Shown: positions 49,500 through 58,726, counted from the stretch's first letter. The stretch is 64,000 nucleotides of DNA from an uncultured Draconibacterium sp. (GCF_963676735.1 NZ_OY781464.1:1645001-1709000), one strand, 5' to 3'. A program made the numbers and translations. The notes: generated by a model not told the origin, from the sequence alone.

Positions 49500-52400
49500 A
49501 TGGCATTTGTAAATAAAATCCTGGGGAAACTTCTGGGAAACAAATCGGAGCGGGATATCAAGGAAATTACTCCACTTGTCAATAAAATAAAGGAAGAATT
49601 TGAGCGGATTACAACACTCTCGAACGATGAATTACGAGCAGAGTCGGCCAAATTAAAACAGCTTATTGCCGAACGGATAAAACCCGAAGAGGACGAAATT
49701 GCGGCACTCAAAATTGAAGTGGAAGAGGTTGAAATTCAGGACAGCGAAAAGATATACGAACGTATAGATAAGTTGGAAGAAAAGATTGACGAGAAGATTG
49801 AGGAGGTGCTGAATGAGATACTTCCAACGGCGTTTGCAGTGGTAAAAGACACTGCACGACGTTTTTCAGAGCATGCCACCATCGAGGTTCAGGCTACAGA
49901 TTTCGACAAAGACCTTTCAACAACACGCGACAGTATAAAAATTAGCGGCGATAAAGCAATTTGGGACAACTCCTGGCTGGCCGGAGGAAATAAAGTAACC
50001 TGGAACATGGTTCATTACGATGTGCAGTTAATTGGTGGGGTTGTGCTTCACCAGGGGAATATTGCAGAGATGGCAACCGGTGAAGGAAAAACACTGGTAG
50101 CTACTTTGCCGGTATTTCTGAATGCACTTACCGGAAAAGGCGTGCATGTGGTAACGGTAAACGACTACCTCTCGAAACGTGATGCAGAGTGGATGGGGCC
50201 AATTTATGAATTTCACGGACTATCAGTTGATTGTATCGATAAACATCAACCTAATTCTGAAGCCCGAAGAAAAGCCTATAATTCAGATATTACCTTTGGT
50301 ACCAATAACGAATTTGGCTTTGATTATTTGCGCGACAATATGGCCATTAATCCCGAAGACCTGGTGCAACGCAAGCATCATTATGCGATTGTCGACGAGG
50401 TTGACTCGGTTTTGGTGGATGATGCCCGAACTCCTTTAATCATATCGGGACCAGTGCCAAAAGGCGATAACCAGCAGTTTGAAGAGCTCAAGGTATACGT
50501 TGAAAAATTATACCGTGCACAGCGCGAACTGGTAAACAAAATATTTATAGATGCAAAACGCTTGCTAACAAAACCAGATGCTACTGCCGACGAGAAAAAA
50601 GAAGGCGGATTGTTGCTGTTGCGTGCCCATAAGGGGATGCCCAAGAACAAATCAATCATCAAGTTTTTGAGCGAAGAGGGCATGAAGGGTATTCTGCAAA
50701 AAACCGAAAATTTGTATATGCAGGAAAACAGCAAAAACATGCACATTGTAACCGATCCGCTGTTTTTTGTGATTGAAGAAAAGCAAAATTCGGTAGAACT
50801 AACAGACAAAGGAATAGACCTTGTTTCTGCAGGTTTTGAAGACGCCGAGTTTTTTGTACTTCCCGATATGGGTGGGAAAATGGCTGAATTGGAAAACAGC
50901 AACATGGCACCCGATCAGTTGCAACAAGAAAAAGACAGACTGCTGCAGGATTATTCAGTAAAGTCTGAACGTGTACATACCATCAATCAATTGTTAAAAG
51001 CGTACACCATGTTTGAAAAAGATGTGGAGTATGTCGTGATTGATAACAAAGTAAAAATTGTTGATGAGCAGACGGGACGTATTATGGAGGGCCGCCGTTA
51101 TTCCGACGGACTTCACCAGGCAATAGAGGCAAAAGAGCAGGTTAAGGTAGAGGCTGCCACCCAAACTTTTGCAACCATTACTTTGCAGAATTACTTCAGA
51201 ATGTACCATAAGCTGGCTGGTATGACCGGTACTGCTGAAACAGAAGCCGGAGAATTCTGGGACATTTACAAATTGGAAGTTGTTGTAATTCCTACCAACC
51301 GTCCAATTGTTCGCGACGATAGGGAAGACCTGGTATTTAAAACTAAACGTGAAAAATACAACGCGGTGAGCGACGAAATAGTGGAACTCAACAAACAGGG
51401 ACGACCTGTTTTGGTGGGTACAACTTCTGTTGAGATTTCGGAATTGTTGAGCCGGATGTTAAAAATAAAAGGCATCAAACACAATGTGCTGAATGCCAAA
51501 TTGCACGCACGCGAAGCCGACATTGTTGCTGAAGCCGGGCAGCCGGGAGCTGTTACTATTGCAACCAACATGGCGGGTCGTGGTACTGATATTAAGCTTA
51601 GCGATGAAGTGAAAAAAGCAGGAGGTTTGGCAATTATTGGTACCGAGCGGCATGACTCCAGACGCGTTGATCGACAGCTGCGAGGGCGTGCAGGACGACA
51701 GGGAGACCCGGGGTCTTCGCAGTTTTATGTGTCGCTTGAAGACGACCTGATGCGTCTGTTTGGTTCCGATCGTATTTCCGGGGTTATGGACCGACTAGGG
51801 CTCGAAGATGGTGAGGTGATTCAGCATTCTATGATCTCAAAATCGATTGAACGCGCTCAGAAAAAAGTGGAGGAAAATAACTTTGGTATTCGTAAACGAT
51901 TGTTGGAATACGATGATGTAATGAACTCGCAGCGCGAGGTTATTTATAAAAAACGTCGTCATGCATTGTATGGAGAACGCCTGGAAGTGGATGTTTTAAA
52001 TATGATGTACGATTCGGTTGAAGACCTGGTAAATGAGTACCACGGAGCAGATATGTTCGATGATTTCAACCTGGAATTAATGCGACTTTTATCGCTTGAA
52101 TCTCCTGTGAACGAAGAGGATTTCAAAAAACTGAATCCGGCTGAAATTTCGGAGCGCATCTACGAAAAAATGATTAGCAATTACAACCGAAAAGTTGAAG
52201 CTATTTCCAACCAGGCTTATCCGGTAATTAAAAATGTTTACGAAACCAAAAAAGAGGTTTATCAAAATATTGTTGTTCCGATTACCGATGGAAAACGAGT
52301 TTTCCAGATTATCTGTAACCTTGAAAAAGCCTATAACAACAAAGGAAAAGAGTTGGTTAAATCGTACCAAAAACAAATTGTTTTAAATACTATCGACGAA

Positions 52401-52820
52401 TCGTGGAAAGAACAACTTCGCGAAATGGACGATTTGAAACAATCGGTGCAAAATGCTACCTACGAACAAAAAGATCCTTTGTTAATTTACAAGTTCGAAT
52501 CGTTTAACTTGTTTAAGGTTATGGTTAACAAGGTAAATAAAGATGTTGTTTCAACCTTAATAAAAGGACAAATCCCAATTCAAAACCCCGACCAGGTGCG
52601 TGAGGCCGAATCACGCCGCCGAACCGATATGAGCAGATACAAAACGCAAAAATCGGAATTGCCAAGCGCACAAAATGCCATGGAAGGTGCCAATACTGAA
52701 ACGGCAGAAAGGGCAAAAGCTCAACCCGTAAAGGTGGAGAAAAGAGTTGGACGAAACGATCCATGTCCTTGTGGTAGCGGAAAAAAATATAAACAATGCC
52801 ACGGAAGAGGTGGTGCCTAA
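49500..52820 (+). CDS. secA: Preprotein translocase ATPase SecA
   Basis: A 1106-residue motor that drives preproteins through SecYEG. Visible are the Walker A in EMATGEGKTLVATLP, VNDYLSKRDAEWMGP, FGTNNEFGFDYLRDNM, the Walker B/DEAD-like VDEVDSVLVDDARTPL, the second NBD with MAGRGTDIKL and the RQLRGRAGRQGDPG finger, the C-terminal helical scaffold, and a final SEC-C zinc motif (RNDPCPCGSGKKYKQCHG). It is longer than E. coli SecA (901), as in other Bacteroidota, because of insertions in the first half. It lies 12 bp upstream of lgt. Confidence 0.97.
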   Translation: MAFVNKILGKLLGNKSERDIKEITPLVNKIKEEFERITTLSNDELRAESAKLKQLIAERIKPEEDEIAALKIEVEEVEIQDSEKIYERIDKLEEKIDEKIEEVLNEILPTAFAVVKDTARRFSEHATIEVQATDFDKDLSTTRDSIKISGDKAIWDNSWLAGGNKVTWNMVHYDVQLIGGVVLHQGNIAEMATGEGKTLVATLPVFLNALTGKGVHVVTVNDYLSKRDAEWMGPIYEFHGLSVDCIDKHQPNSEARRKAYNSDITFGTNNEFGFDYLRDNMAINPEDLVQRKHHYAIVDEVDSVLVDDARTPLIISGPVPKGDNQQFEELKVYVEKLYRAQRELVNKIFIDAKRLLTKPDATADEKKEGGLLLLRAHKGMPKNKSIIKFLSEEGMKGILQKTENLYMQENSKNMHIVTDPLFFVIEEKQNSVELTDKGIDLVSAGFEDAEFFVLPDMGGKMAELENSNMAPDQLQQEKDRLLQDYSVKSERVHTINQLLKAYTMFEKDVEYVVIDNKVKIVDEQTGRIMEGRRYSDGLHQAIEAKEQVKVEAATQTFATITLQNYFRMYHKLAGMTGTAETEAGEFWDIYKLEVVVIPTNRPIVRDDREDLVFKTKREKYNAVSDEIVELNKQGRPVLVGTTSVEISELLSRMLKIKGIKHNVLNAKLHAREADIVAEAGQPGAVTIATNMAGRGTDIKLSDEVKKAGGLAIIGTERHDSRRVDRQLRGRAGRQGDPGSSQFYVSLEDDLMRLFGSDRISGVMDRLGLEDGEVIQHSMISKSIERAQKKVEENNFGIRKRLLEYDDVMNSQREVIYKKRRHALYGERLEVDVLNMMYDSVEDLVNEYHGADMFDDFNLELMRLLSLESPVNEEDFKKLNPAEISERIYEKMISNYNRKVEAISNQAYPVIKNVYETKKEVYQNIVVPITDGKRVFQIICNLEKAYNNKGKELVKSYQKQIVLNTIDESWKEQLREMDDLKQSVQNATYEQKDPLLIYKFESFNLFKVMVNKVNKDVVSTLIKGQIPIQNPDQVREAESRRRTDMSRYKTQKSELPSAQNAMEGANTETAERAKAQPVKVEKRVGRNDPCPCGSGKKYKQCHGRGGA

Positions 52821-52832
52821 TAGTTGCATTAA

Positions 52833-53657
52833 ATGGTTAAAATGATTGGTTTATTGAGTTTTATTAACTGGAATGTTGATCCTGAAATTTTCAGTCTGGG
52901 CCCCTTGTCTATTCGATGGTATGGCCTGCTTTTCGCCTCTGGTTTTTTATTAGGGTATTACATTGGCGAGCGTATGCTAAAATCAGAAAATGTAAACCAG
53001 AAATGGATTGACAGCCTCTTTTTTTACATCATAATTGCAACGGTGGTTGGTGCACGTTTAGGCCATGTGTTTTTTTATGGCTGGGAATACTATTCGCAAC
53101 ATCCGGCAGAAATAATCAAGGTATGGCACGGCGGGTTGGCCAGTCATGGTGGAGCCCTGGGAATTTTGATTGCCATGTACCTGCATTCGAAAAAAGTTAC
53201 CAAACGAACGATGCTTTGGACGCTAGATCGTATTGTGGTTCCAACGGCACTGGTAGCGGCATTCATCCGTACGGGTAACCTTATGAATTCTGAAATATAC
53301 GGGATTCAAACCACAATGCCCTGGGGGTTTGTTTTTGAACGTAATGCAGAAACTGTAGCTAAACACCCGACGCAAATCTACGAGGCCTTGTGTTATCTGC
53401 TATCGTTTGTAATTCTGTCGTTTTTATACTGGAAAACCAATGTGAAGAACAGACCCGGATTCCTATTGGGAGCTTTCTTTGTGCTGATTTTTGCAGCAAG
53501 GTTCTTTATTGAATTTATAAAAGAAGATCAGGAAGCGTTTGAAGCCGGCATGGCATTGAACATGGGGCAGTGGTTAAGTGTTCCATTTGTTTTGGGTGGA
53601 GCACTACTTATTTACCGTGCAATGAAGAAACCGGAGCGTGTATTTAAAAATTCTTAG
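52833..53657 (+). CDS. lgt: Prolipoprotein diacylglyceryl transferase
   Basis: A 274-residue inner-membrane enzyme that attaches diacylglycerol to the lipobox Cys of prolipoproteins. It has about seven membrane helices. Lgt signatures are SIRWYGLLFASGFLLGYYIG, GARLGHVFFYGWEYY, WHGGLASHGGALG and RTGNLMNSEIYG, with the conserved Arg and Asn. An ATG nine bases downstream (52842) is an alternative start. It follows secA by 12 bp. Confidence 0.95.
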   Translation: MVKMIGLLSFINWNVDPEIFSLGPLSIRWYGLLFASGFLLGYYIGERMLKSENVNQKWIDSLFFYIIIATVVGARLGHVFFYGWEYYSQHPAEIIKVWHGGLASHGGALGILIAMYLHSKKVTKRTMLWTLDRIVVPTALVAAFIRTGNLMNSEIYGIQTTMPWGFVFERNAETVAKHPTQIYEALCYLLSFVILSFLYWKTNVKNRPGFLLGAFFVLIFAARFFIEFIKEDQEAFEAGMALNMGQWLSVPFVLGGALLIYRAMKKPERVFKNS

Positions 53658-53696
53658 AAATTAATGTTAAAACTGAATAAAAGAGCTGCAAGTGTT

Positions 53697-53726
53697 TTGT
53701 TGGACAATTGAAAAAGACTTATTTTG
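53697..53726 (+). promoter_or_regulatory. Promoter of the SlyD-like gene
   Basis: TTG (53697-53699), 19 nt, TTATTTTG (53719-53726), then C: one mismatch to TTG-N19-TAnnTTTGC. It places transcription start just before the ATG at 53750 and argues against the in-frame upstream start at 53708. Confidence 0.6.
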
Positions 53727-53749
53727 CAGCTCAACAAGAAATTAATAGT

Positions 53750-54340
53750 ATGTTAGAGATAGGAAAATATAAAATGGTGACGTTGACGTATGATTTACGT
53801 ATCGACGACGAGAATGGAGAGTTGGTTGAACAAGCGACAACTGAGCAACCTTTACAGTTTCTTTATGGAGCAGGAGTGATGCTGCCAAAATTTGAATCGG
53901 AACTGGTTGGTTTAAAACAAGACGACCCGTTTACGATTAAAATAGCAAGTACTGAAGCCTATGGTGCCATAAATAACGATGCCATAGTAGAACTACCGAA
54001 AAATGTTTTTTTAGTAAACGGTGAGTTTGATGCTGAACTGATAAAAGTTGGTAATACAGTACCGATGATGAGTAGTAATGGCCAGCGTTTGAACGGCCTG
54101 GTACTTGAAGTTAACGACGAAAATGTTAAAATGGATTTTAACCATCCGCTGGCAGGCGAAGACTTGTTTTTTGCCGGAACAGTAGTGGAAGTTCGTGAAG
54201 CTTCAGACGAAGAAGTTGCGCAAATCCTTTCAGGAGGTGGCGGCTGTGGCTGTGGAAGTAGCGACGGCTGTTCTACAGATAGCTGCAACGATGGTTCTTG
54301 TGGTACAGAAAGTAGCGGCGGCTGTGGCTGTGGCTGCTAA
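53750..54340 (+). CDS. SlyD-like FKBP peptidyl-prolyl isomerase with Cys-rich tail
   Basis: A 196-residue protein counted from the ATG at 53750 (MLEIGKYKMVTLTYDLR). The FKBP/IF domain arrangement of SlyD is visible: EQPLQFLYGAGVMLPKFES, DDPFTIKIASTEAYG, an insert-in-flap region (LPKNVFLVNGEFDAELIKVG) and FNHPLAGEDLFFAGTVVEV. The tail from residue 163 is Gly/Ser/Cys-rich, with eight Cys in short CGC and SC steps, comparable to the metal-binding tail of E. coli SlyD, which uses His and Cys. A metal (Ni or Zn) chaperone plus isomerase role is likely. Confidence 0.9.
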   Translation: MLEIGKYKMVTLTYDLRIDDENGELVEQATTEQPLQFLYGAGVMLPKFESELVGLKQDDPFTIKIASTEAYGAINNDAIVELPKNVFLVNGEFDAELIKVGNTVPMMSSNGQRLNGLVLEVNDENVKMDFNHPLAGEDLFFAGTVVEVREASDEEVAQILSGGGGCGCGSSDGCSTDSCNDGSCGTESSGGCGCGC

Positions 54341-54374
54341 TAAATTTTGATAAGAAGCTCAATTTATTTATTTT

Positions 54375-54412
54375 AACCCTGTTTTCATTCAGTAATGAAA
54401 ACGGGGTTTTTC
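54375..54412 (+). terminator. Terminator of the SlyD-like gene
   Basis: AACCCTGTTTTCATT and AATGAAAACGGGGTT pair (one GU step) around a 4-nt loop, followed by TTT, 34 bp after the stop codon. Confidence 0.8.
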
Positions 54413-54515
54413 ACATTTATAAATGTGCAGGAATAAAACAAAGCGTATTGATATCCATTGCTTTGTTTTATCCTTGTTCAATTTGTTACAATAAGTAACA
54501 AGCAATTATTTACAT

Positions 54516-55589
54516 ATGAACACTTTTGGAAAGATATTTCGCCTGACCTCCTTCGGTGAATCGCATGGTCGTGGTATCGGTGGTATTATCGATGGTTGTC
54601 CAGCAGGAATAGAACTCGATATTGACCTCATTCAAAAAGACCTGGCACGAAGAAAACCGGGACAATCAAAAATTACAACGCAACGCAAAGAACCTGATCA
54701 TGTAGAGTTTTTATCCGGAGTTTTTGAGGGTAAAACACAGGGTACTCCCATTGCATTCGCCATATGGAACCGCGATCAGCATTCGAAAGATTACAATGAC
54801 TTAAAAGATGTTTTTCGCCCTTCACATGCTGATTATACGTATACAAAAAAATACGGAACACGTGATCATCGCGGAGGAGGAAGATCGTCGGCCAGGGAAA
54901 CAATTGCAAGAGTAGTGGCAGGAGCAATTGCCAAACAAATTCTGGCAAAAGTAGGTGTACAAATTCAAGCCTATGTTTCGCAAGTGGGCGAAATAAAACT
55001 GCCAAAGAGTTATAAGGAGCTTAATCTTGCATTAACTGAAGAAAATATTGTTCGTTGTCCCGACCAGGAGTACGCCGAGAAAATGATTGCCCGCATTGAA
55101 GAAGCTGGCCGTAACCACGATACGGTTGGCGGACTTATAACAGGAGTTGCCACCGGAGTACCAGTTGGCTGGGGAGAACCGGTTTTTAATAAACTACATG
55201 CCGATCTGGGCTTTGCCATGCTGGGTATTAATGCTGTTAAAGGTTTTGAGTATGGCTCTGGTTTTGATGGCACCAAATTGAGCGGTTCGGAACACAACGA
55301 TATATTTGTTAAAACGGAAGACGGTGTAAAAACCAAAACAAATCACTCCGGAGGAATACAAGGTGGTATTTCCAATGGCGAAGATGTATATTTCAATGTG
55401 GCGTTTAAGCCAATCGCTACCTTATTGAAAGAACAACAAACCATTGACAAGAACGAAAACGACATCACCATTAATCCAAAGGGAAGACATGACCCGTGTG
55501 TATTGCCAAGAGCCGTTCCGATTGTTGAAGCAATGGCCGCATTGGTTTTAGTCGACCACTATTTATTAAGTAAACTTAACACGATTTAA
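54516..55589 (+). CDS. aroC: Chorismate synthase
   Basis: A 357-residue FMN-dependent lyase that makes chorismate from 5-enolpyruvylshikimate-3-phosphate, the last step of the shikimate pathway. Motifs are LTSFGESHGRGIGGIIDGCPAG, ARRKPGQSK, DHRGGGRSSARETIARVVAGA and GSGFDGTKLSGSEHND, with HSGGIQGGISNGE and KGRHDPCVLPRAVP near the end. Length is normal. The DUF134 gene follows after one base, so the two are probably cotranscribed. Confidence 0.97.
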   Translation: MNTFGKIFRLTSFGESHGRGIGGIIDGCPAGIELDIDLIQKDLARRKPGQSKITTQRKEPDHVEFLSGVFEGKTQGTPIAFAIWNRDQHSKDYNDLKDVFRPSHADYTYTKKYGTRDHRGGGRSSARETIARVVAGAIAKQILAKVGVQIQAYVSQVGEIKLPKSYKELNLALTEENIVRCPDQEYAEKMIARIEEAGRNHDTVGGLITGVATGVPVGWGEPVFNKLHADLGFAMLGINAVKGFEYGSGFDGTKLSGSEHNDIFVKTEDGVKTKTNHSGGIQGGISNGEDVYFNVAFKPIATLLKEQQTIDKNENDITINPKGRHDPCVLPRAVPIVEAMAALVLVDHYLLSKLNTI

Positions 55590-55590
55590 T

Positions 55591-56007
55591 ATGCCCAGAA
55601 GAAAAAGAAACAGAAGAATTCAGGTGCCTCCCGTAATTAAAGGAATGTCAGTTTATGGTGTTCGCGGACGAAAAGCGAATGAAGTAGTGCTGCACCTGGA
55701 AGAATATGAGGCAATTCGTTTACTCGATTATCAAAACCTTACCCAGGAAGAAGCTGCGGTATTTATGGATGTGTCTCGTCCTACGTTAACAAGAATTTAC
55801 GAAGAGGCAAGGAACAAGGTGGCAACAGCTTTTGTAGAAGGCAGAGACCTTATTTTTAGAGGAGGAGATATTTATTTCGATAAAAACTGGTTTAAGTGTA
55901 ATAGTTGTAAAGCAAGCTTTAGCGATTATTCTGATGATAAAAATAATTGCCCGGTTTGTAACTCTGAAGACCTGATCTCCTTAAACGATTATTATACAGA
56001 TAAATAA
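55591..56007 (+). CDS. DUF134-family putative DNA-binding protein
   Basis: A 138-residue protein of the DUF134/UPF0251 family. It has a basic N-terminus (MPRRKRNRRIQVPPVIKGM), an HTH-like block (LTQEEAAVFMDVSRPTLTRIYEEARNK) and a C-terminal four-Cys zinc finger (CNSCKASFSDYSDDKNNCPVC). Family members have a sigma-factor-like HTH but no established target. It starts 1 bp after aroC. Confidence 0.85.
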   Translation: MPRRKRNRRIQVPPVIKGMSVYGVRGRKANEVVLHLEEYEAIRLLDYQNLTQEEAAVFMDVSRPTLTRIYEEARNKVATAFVEGRDLIFRGGDIYFDKNWFKCNSCKASFSDYSDDKNNCPVCNSEDLISLNDYYTDK

Positions 56008-56335
56008 AATAAATGGCAAGAAACATACTGTTTGTGAGCTGTTTGTGTTAAAAAGAAAACCTCCGGCTCAACAGCCGGAGGTACCCAATTAAGTTGTGAT
56101 AAAACCAGAGCCCTAGTACACTAGGATGAATGCAAGGTACGACTATATGTCTTTCAAGTCAATACTTATTTTCTCTTATTCTCACAAAAAAATACAGTTT
56201 GGTATTTTATGTTTTGATGGTTTGGGTATTTAGTGTCTGTGAGTCAGGGTTTTATCAAAAATGTTAATCTTTGATATTTTTTGTTAATTCTTTATTTGGC
56301 ATTAAGCATATATTTGATTTTAAACAATAGCTCTT
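56008..56335 (+). other. Intergenic region with two hairpins and a -7 element
   Basis: These 328 bp hold no gene. ACCTCCGGCT-CAAC-AGCCGGAGGT (56059-56082) is a 10-bp perfect hairpin without a T-run, and CCTAG-TACA-CTAGG (56112-56125) follows. A perfect TATATTTG lies at 56309-56316, 20 bp before the next ATG. Confidence 0.5.
56309..56316 (+). promoter_or_regulatory. -7 element of the PepSY-protein gene
   Basis: TATATTTG is a perfect TAnnTTTG motif 20 bp before the ATG at 56336. The nearest good TTG is at 56281-56283, 25 nt away, which is longer than usual. Confidence 0.5.
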
Positions 56336-56887
56336 ATGAAATTTCGGAAATTACTTAGAAGTTTACATCGTGATTTTGGATATTTTATTCTCGGAATGAC
56401 AATGGTTTACTGTATTTCTGGCATTTATTTAAATCACCGCCACGATTTTAATCCCGATTACAAAATCTTTACAAACGATTTTCGCGTTGAATTAGACCAA
56501 AAACAACATTATTCAGATGATGAAATAAAACACATTGTTGAATCAGTAAGAAAAGATGTAGTCTATAAAAAGCATTATGTCGACAAGCAGGGAGATATAA
56601 AAGTATTTATAGCCAACGGAGAGGTTTTAATTGATCCAGAAACCGGAGAAGGAACCATGCGCTACCTTCAGCGTCGTCCACTAATTTTTGGAATGAATAA
56701 ATTACACAAATCAGCAATTGGCTCCCTTTGGAAATGGATTAGTGATCTAATGGCGGTAATCTTATTGTTTGTGGCAATTTCCGGATTATTTCTGGTGAAA
56801 GGTAAGCGTGGATTATTGCGCTGGGGCTGGTGGTTGACTATTGCCGGTTTTATTGTACCTTTGATTTTCGTTATTTTATTTGTTTAA
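56336..56887 (+). CDS. PepSY-associated transmembrane protein
   Basis: A 183-residue inner-membrane protein. It has an N-terminal helix (LHRDFGYFILGMTMVYCISGIYLNHR, about 10-35), a periplasmic PepSY-like segment (about 40-110), and two C-terminal helices (about 137-158 and 162-182). The FGYFILGMTMVYCISGIYLNH signature and the HKSAIGSLWKWISDLMAVILL block match the PepSY_TM family. Some relatives take part in iron or redox chemistry; the role here is unknown. It lies 30 bp upstream of the OB-fold lipoprotein gene. Confidence 0.8.
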   Translation: MKFRKLLRSLHRDFGYFILGMTMVYCISGIYLNHRHDFNPDYKIFTNDFRVELDQKQHYSDDEIKHIVESVRKDVVYKKHYVDKQGDIKVFIANGEVLIDPETGEGTMRYLQRRPLIFGMNKLHKSAIGSLWKWISDLMAVILLFVAISGLFLVKGKRGLLRWGWWLTIAGFIVPLIFVILFV

Positions 56888-56917
56888 AAAAATCATTAAA
56901 ATCCAAAACATTAAAAG

Positions 56918-57412
56918 ATGAACAAAATTGCATTATTGAGCCTGTTAGCATTGATATTTTTTTCATGCGCACAACAATCTAAAAAACAAACCAACACGGA
57001 ACCCGAAAAACAAGCAGTTGTAGTATTATCCGTTGATGAACTTCTTGAGAAAGCACCTGAATTGGCTGACCAGCAAGTGGTTGTAAAAGGAACTGTTTTT
57101 CATGTTTGTCAGCATGGAGGTCAACGTTGTTTTTTAATGGGTAGCACCGAAGATATGTCGATACGAATTGAAGCCGGCGAAAAAATTGGCGCCTTCACGC
57201 AAGAGCAAATGGGAAGCGATTTGCAAATTGTTGGTATTCTAAAAGAGGTAAAAACCGAAGCTGATGCGCATAACCCGGCCCGGGAACATGGCGAAGAAGA
57301 AGGGCACGTAGAAGATGCAGAAACCGAAGCAGCCCATCAGATTATTGCTGAAAACCAGGAAGCAGCCGAAAGAGTATTTTTTATTGAAGGTCTCGAGGTG
57401 GCTGAGCTATAA
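56918..57412 (+). CDS. OB-fold-like lipoprotein
   Basis: A 164-residue lipoprotein (lipobox FFSC, Cys17). After a charged linker, residues about 35-110 form an OB-fold-like domain (ADQQVVVKGTVFHVCQHGGQRCFLMGSTEDMSIRIEAG), with Cys/His residues (VCQHGGQRC) that could bind a metal. The C-terminal part is acidic with several His (DAHNPAREHGEEEGHVEDAETEA). The domain resembles tRNA_anti-like folds found in periplasmic proteins. It is probably cotranscribed with the PepSY protein, and the function is unknown. Confidence 0.7.
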   Translation: MNKIALLSLLALIFFSCAQQSKKQTNTEPEKQAVVVLSVDELLEKAPELADQQVVVKGTVFHVCQHGGQRCFLMGSTEDMSIRIEAGEKIGAFTQEQMGSDLQIVGILKEVKTEADAHNPAREHGEEEGHVEDAETEAAHQIIAENQEAAERVFFIEGLEVAEL

Positions 57413-57434
57413 AAAGAAAATAGTATAGAATGGG

Positions 57435-57465
57435 AGGGAAAGCAATTATTGTTTTCCCTTTTTTG
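57435..57465. terminator. Terminator between OB-fold lipoprotein and msrB
   Basis: AGGGAAAGCAAT and ATTGTTTTCCCT pair almost completely (one GU), followed by TTTTTT on the plus strand. It overlaps the last codons of msrB on the opposite strand. Confidence 0.7.
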
Positions 57466-57922
57466 TTGTTTTTTCATCAGCCGGAATAAAATCAAGCGAA
57501 ACCGAATTAACACAGTGCCTTGTATTTTTCGAGGTAAAACCTTCACCATAAAAAACATGCCCTAAATGGCCGTCACATGTGGCGCAGGTAATTTCTGTTC
57601 TTCGCCCATCTGCATCCATGGTTTTATGAACAGCTCCTTCAATTTCATCATCAAAACTGGGCCAGCCACAATTCGATTCAAACTTGTCGCTTGATTCAAA
57701 CAATGCCGTGCCGCATTGTTTACAAACATAGGTGCCTTTGCCTTTGTGGTTGGTGTATTTGCCCGTAAATGGCCGTTCTGTGCCTTTTTCAAGAATTACA
57801 TATTTCTCAAATTCATTTAATTGTTTGTATTCCATTTTTATTGAATCTTTATAACGTTTTTTATCCTGCGCTTGCAGCGATAAACTCATACCTATCATCA
57901 GAAATATAAAAATTGTTCTCAT
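57446..57922 (-). CDS. msrB: Exported peptide-methionine (R)-S-oxide reductase MsrB
   Basis: A 158-residue repair enzyme for oxidised methionine. The signal peptide is MRTIFIFLMIGMSLSLQAQD, so it acts in the periplasm. Zinc-binding pairs CKQCGTALF and CATCDGHLGHVF, FESNCGWPSFDDEI, and the catalytic Cys in NTRHCVNSVSLDF are all present. Length and motifs are normal. It stands alone, convergent with the OB-fold lipoprotein gene. Confidence 0.93.
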   Translation of the reverse strand: MRTIFIFLMIGMSLSLQAQDKKRYKDSIKMEYKQLNEFEKYVILEKGTERPFTGKYTNHKGKGTYVCKQCGTALFESSDKFESNCGWPSFDDEIEGAVHKTMDADGRRTEITCATCDGHLGHVFYGEGFTSKNTRHCVNSVSLDFIPADEKTTKKGKQ

Positions 57923-57988
57923 ATTCGTGTAACAATAAGATTGGCCTGTGGTTTATAAAAATCGCTTAATTATTGTAAATGAAAAGGC

Positions 57989-57996
57989 TAATTTTG
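57989..57996 (+). promoter_or_regulatory. Candidate -7 element of the pseudouridine synthase gene
   Basis: TAATTTTG is a perfect TAnnTTTG motif 38 bp before the ATG at 58034. No -33 at ordinary spacing was seen. Confidence 0.4.
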
Positions 57997-58033
57997 AAAT
58001 GGTAATCGCATATTTAAAACGTACAACAACAAC

Positions 58034-58726
58034 ATGGAAATACCAATATTATACCAGGATGAAGCAATTATAATAGTCGAAAAACCTATTGAGCTGCCCG
58101 TGCATAAAAATGATTTTATGCCAAATGATGCTCCATATTTGACCAAAATTCTGGGTGACCAAACGGGTAAATGGATTTACAATGTACATCGTTTGGATTC
58201 AAAAACTTCGGGGGTTATTGTTTTGGCTTTTTCATCGGAGGTGGCATCGGAGCTAAGCAAACAGTTTGAGCAAAAGAAAGTACAAAAAACATATTTTGCC
58301 ATTGTGCAGGGAAACCCCGGCGAGGGGACCTTCGACAGCAAAGTGTTGGTGAAGAAAAAATCAAAGTTTAAAAAAGCAGCAATTACCCACTTTAAAACCT
58401 TGAGCACAGTACAAACAAAACTGAGCGTTAAGGATAAAAAGGATATTGAATTAAGCCTGGTAGAAATTAACCCGGAAACAGGCCGTTGGCATCAGTTGCG
58501 TCAGCATTTTGCCAAAAATCGTTTTGATATTGTTGGCGATACGCATCATGGCGATTTTGCCTTAAATAAGCTTATCCTGGCAGAAACATCCATCCGTCGT
58601 TTGTTTTTGCATGCCGGCAAACTTGAATTTTCACACCCTGTCACTGGCGAACCGGTTGTGATAGTTTCCGAAATTCCCGACGAGTTTAACGAATTACTTC
58701 ATTATTACAGGCAAAGTTTAAATTGA
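58034..58726 (+). CDS. truC: RluA-family pseudouridine synthase, TruC-like
   Basis: A 230-residue RNA-modifying enzyme. The catalytic Asp lies in NVHRLDSKTSGVIVLA (usually HRLDRxTSG; here Ser replaces Arg). Other family blocks are EKPIELPVHKND, KKVQKTYFAIVQG, INPETGRWHQLRQHFAKNRFDIVGDTHHGD and LFLHAGKLEFSHPVTGEP. The short length, lack of an S4 domain and the RQHFAKNRFDIVGDTHHGD segment resemble E. coli TruC (tRNA U65). The assignment to TruC rather than another RluA member is moderately sure. Confidence 0.8.
   Translation: MEIPILYQDEAIIIVEKPIELPVHKNDFMPNDAPYLTKILGDQTGKWIYNVHRLDSKTSGVIVLAFSSEVASELSKQFEQKKVQKTYFAIVQGNPGEGTFDSKVLVKKKSKFKKAAITHFKTLSTVQTKLSVKDKKDIELSLVEINPETGRWHQLRQHFAKNRFDIVGDTHHGDFALNKLILAETSIRRLFLHAGKLEFSHPVTGEPVVIVSEIPDEFNELLHYYRQSLN

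Noticed and set aside
53708..53749. Earlier start for the SlyD-like protein
   Set aside because: It overlaps a good TTG-N19-TTatTTTGC promoter; the FKBP domain starts at the ATG at 53750.
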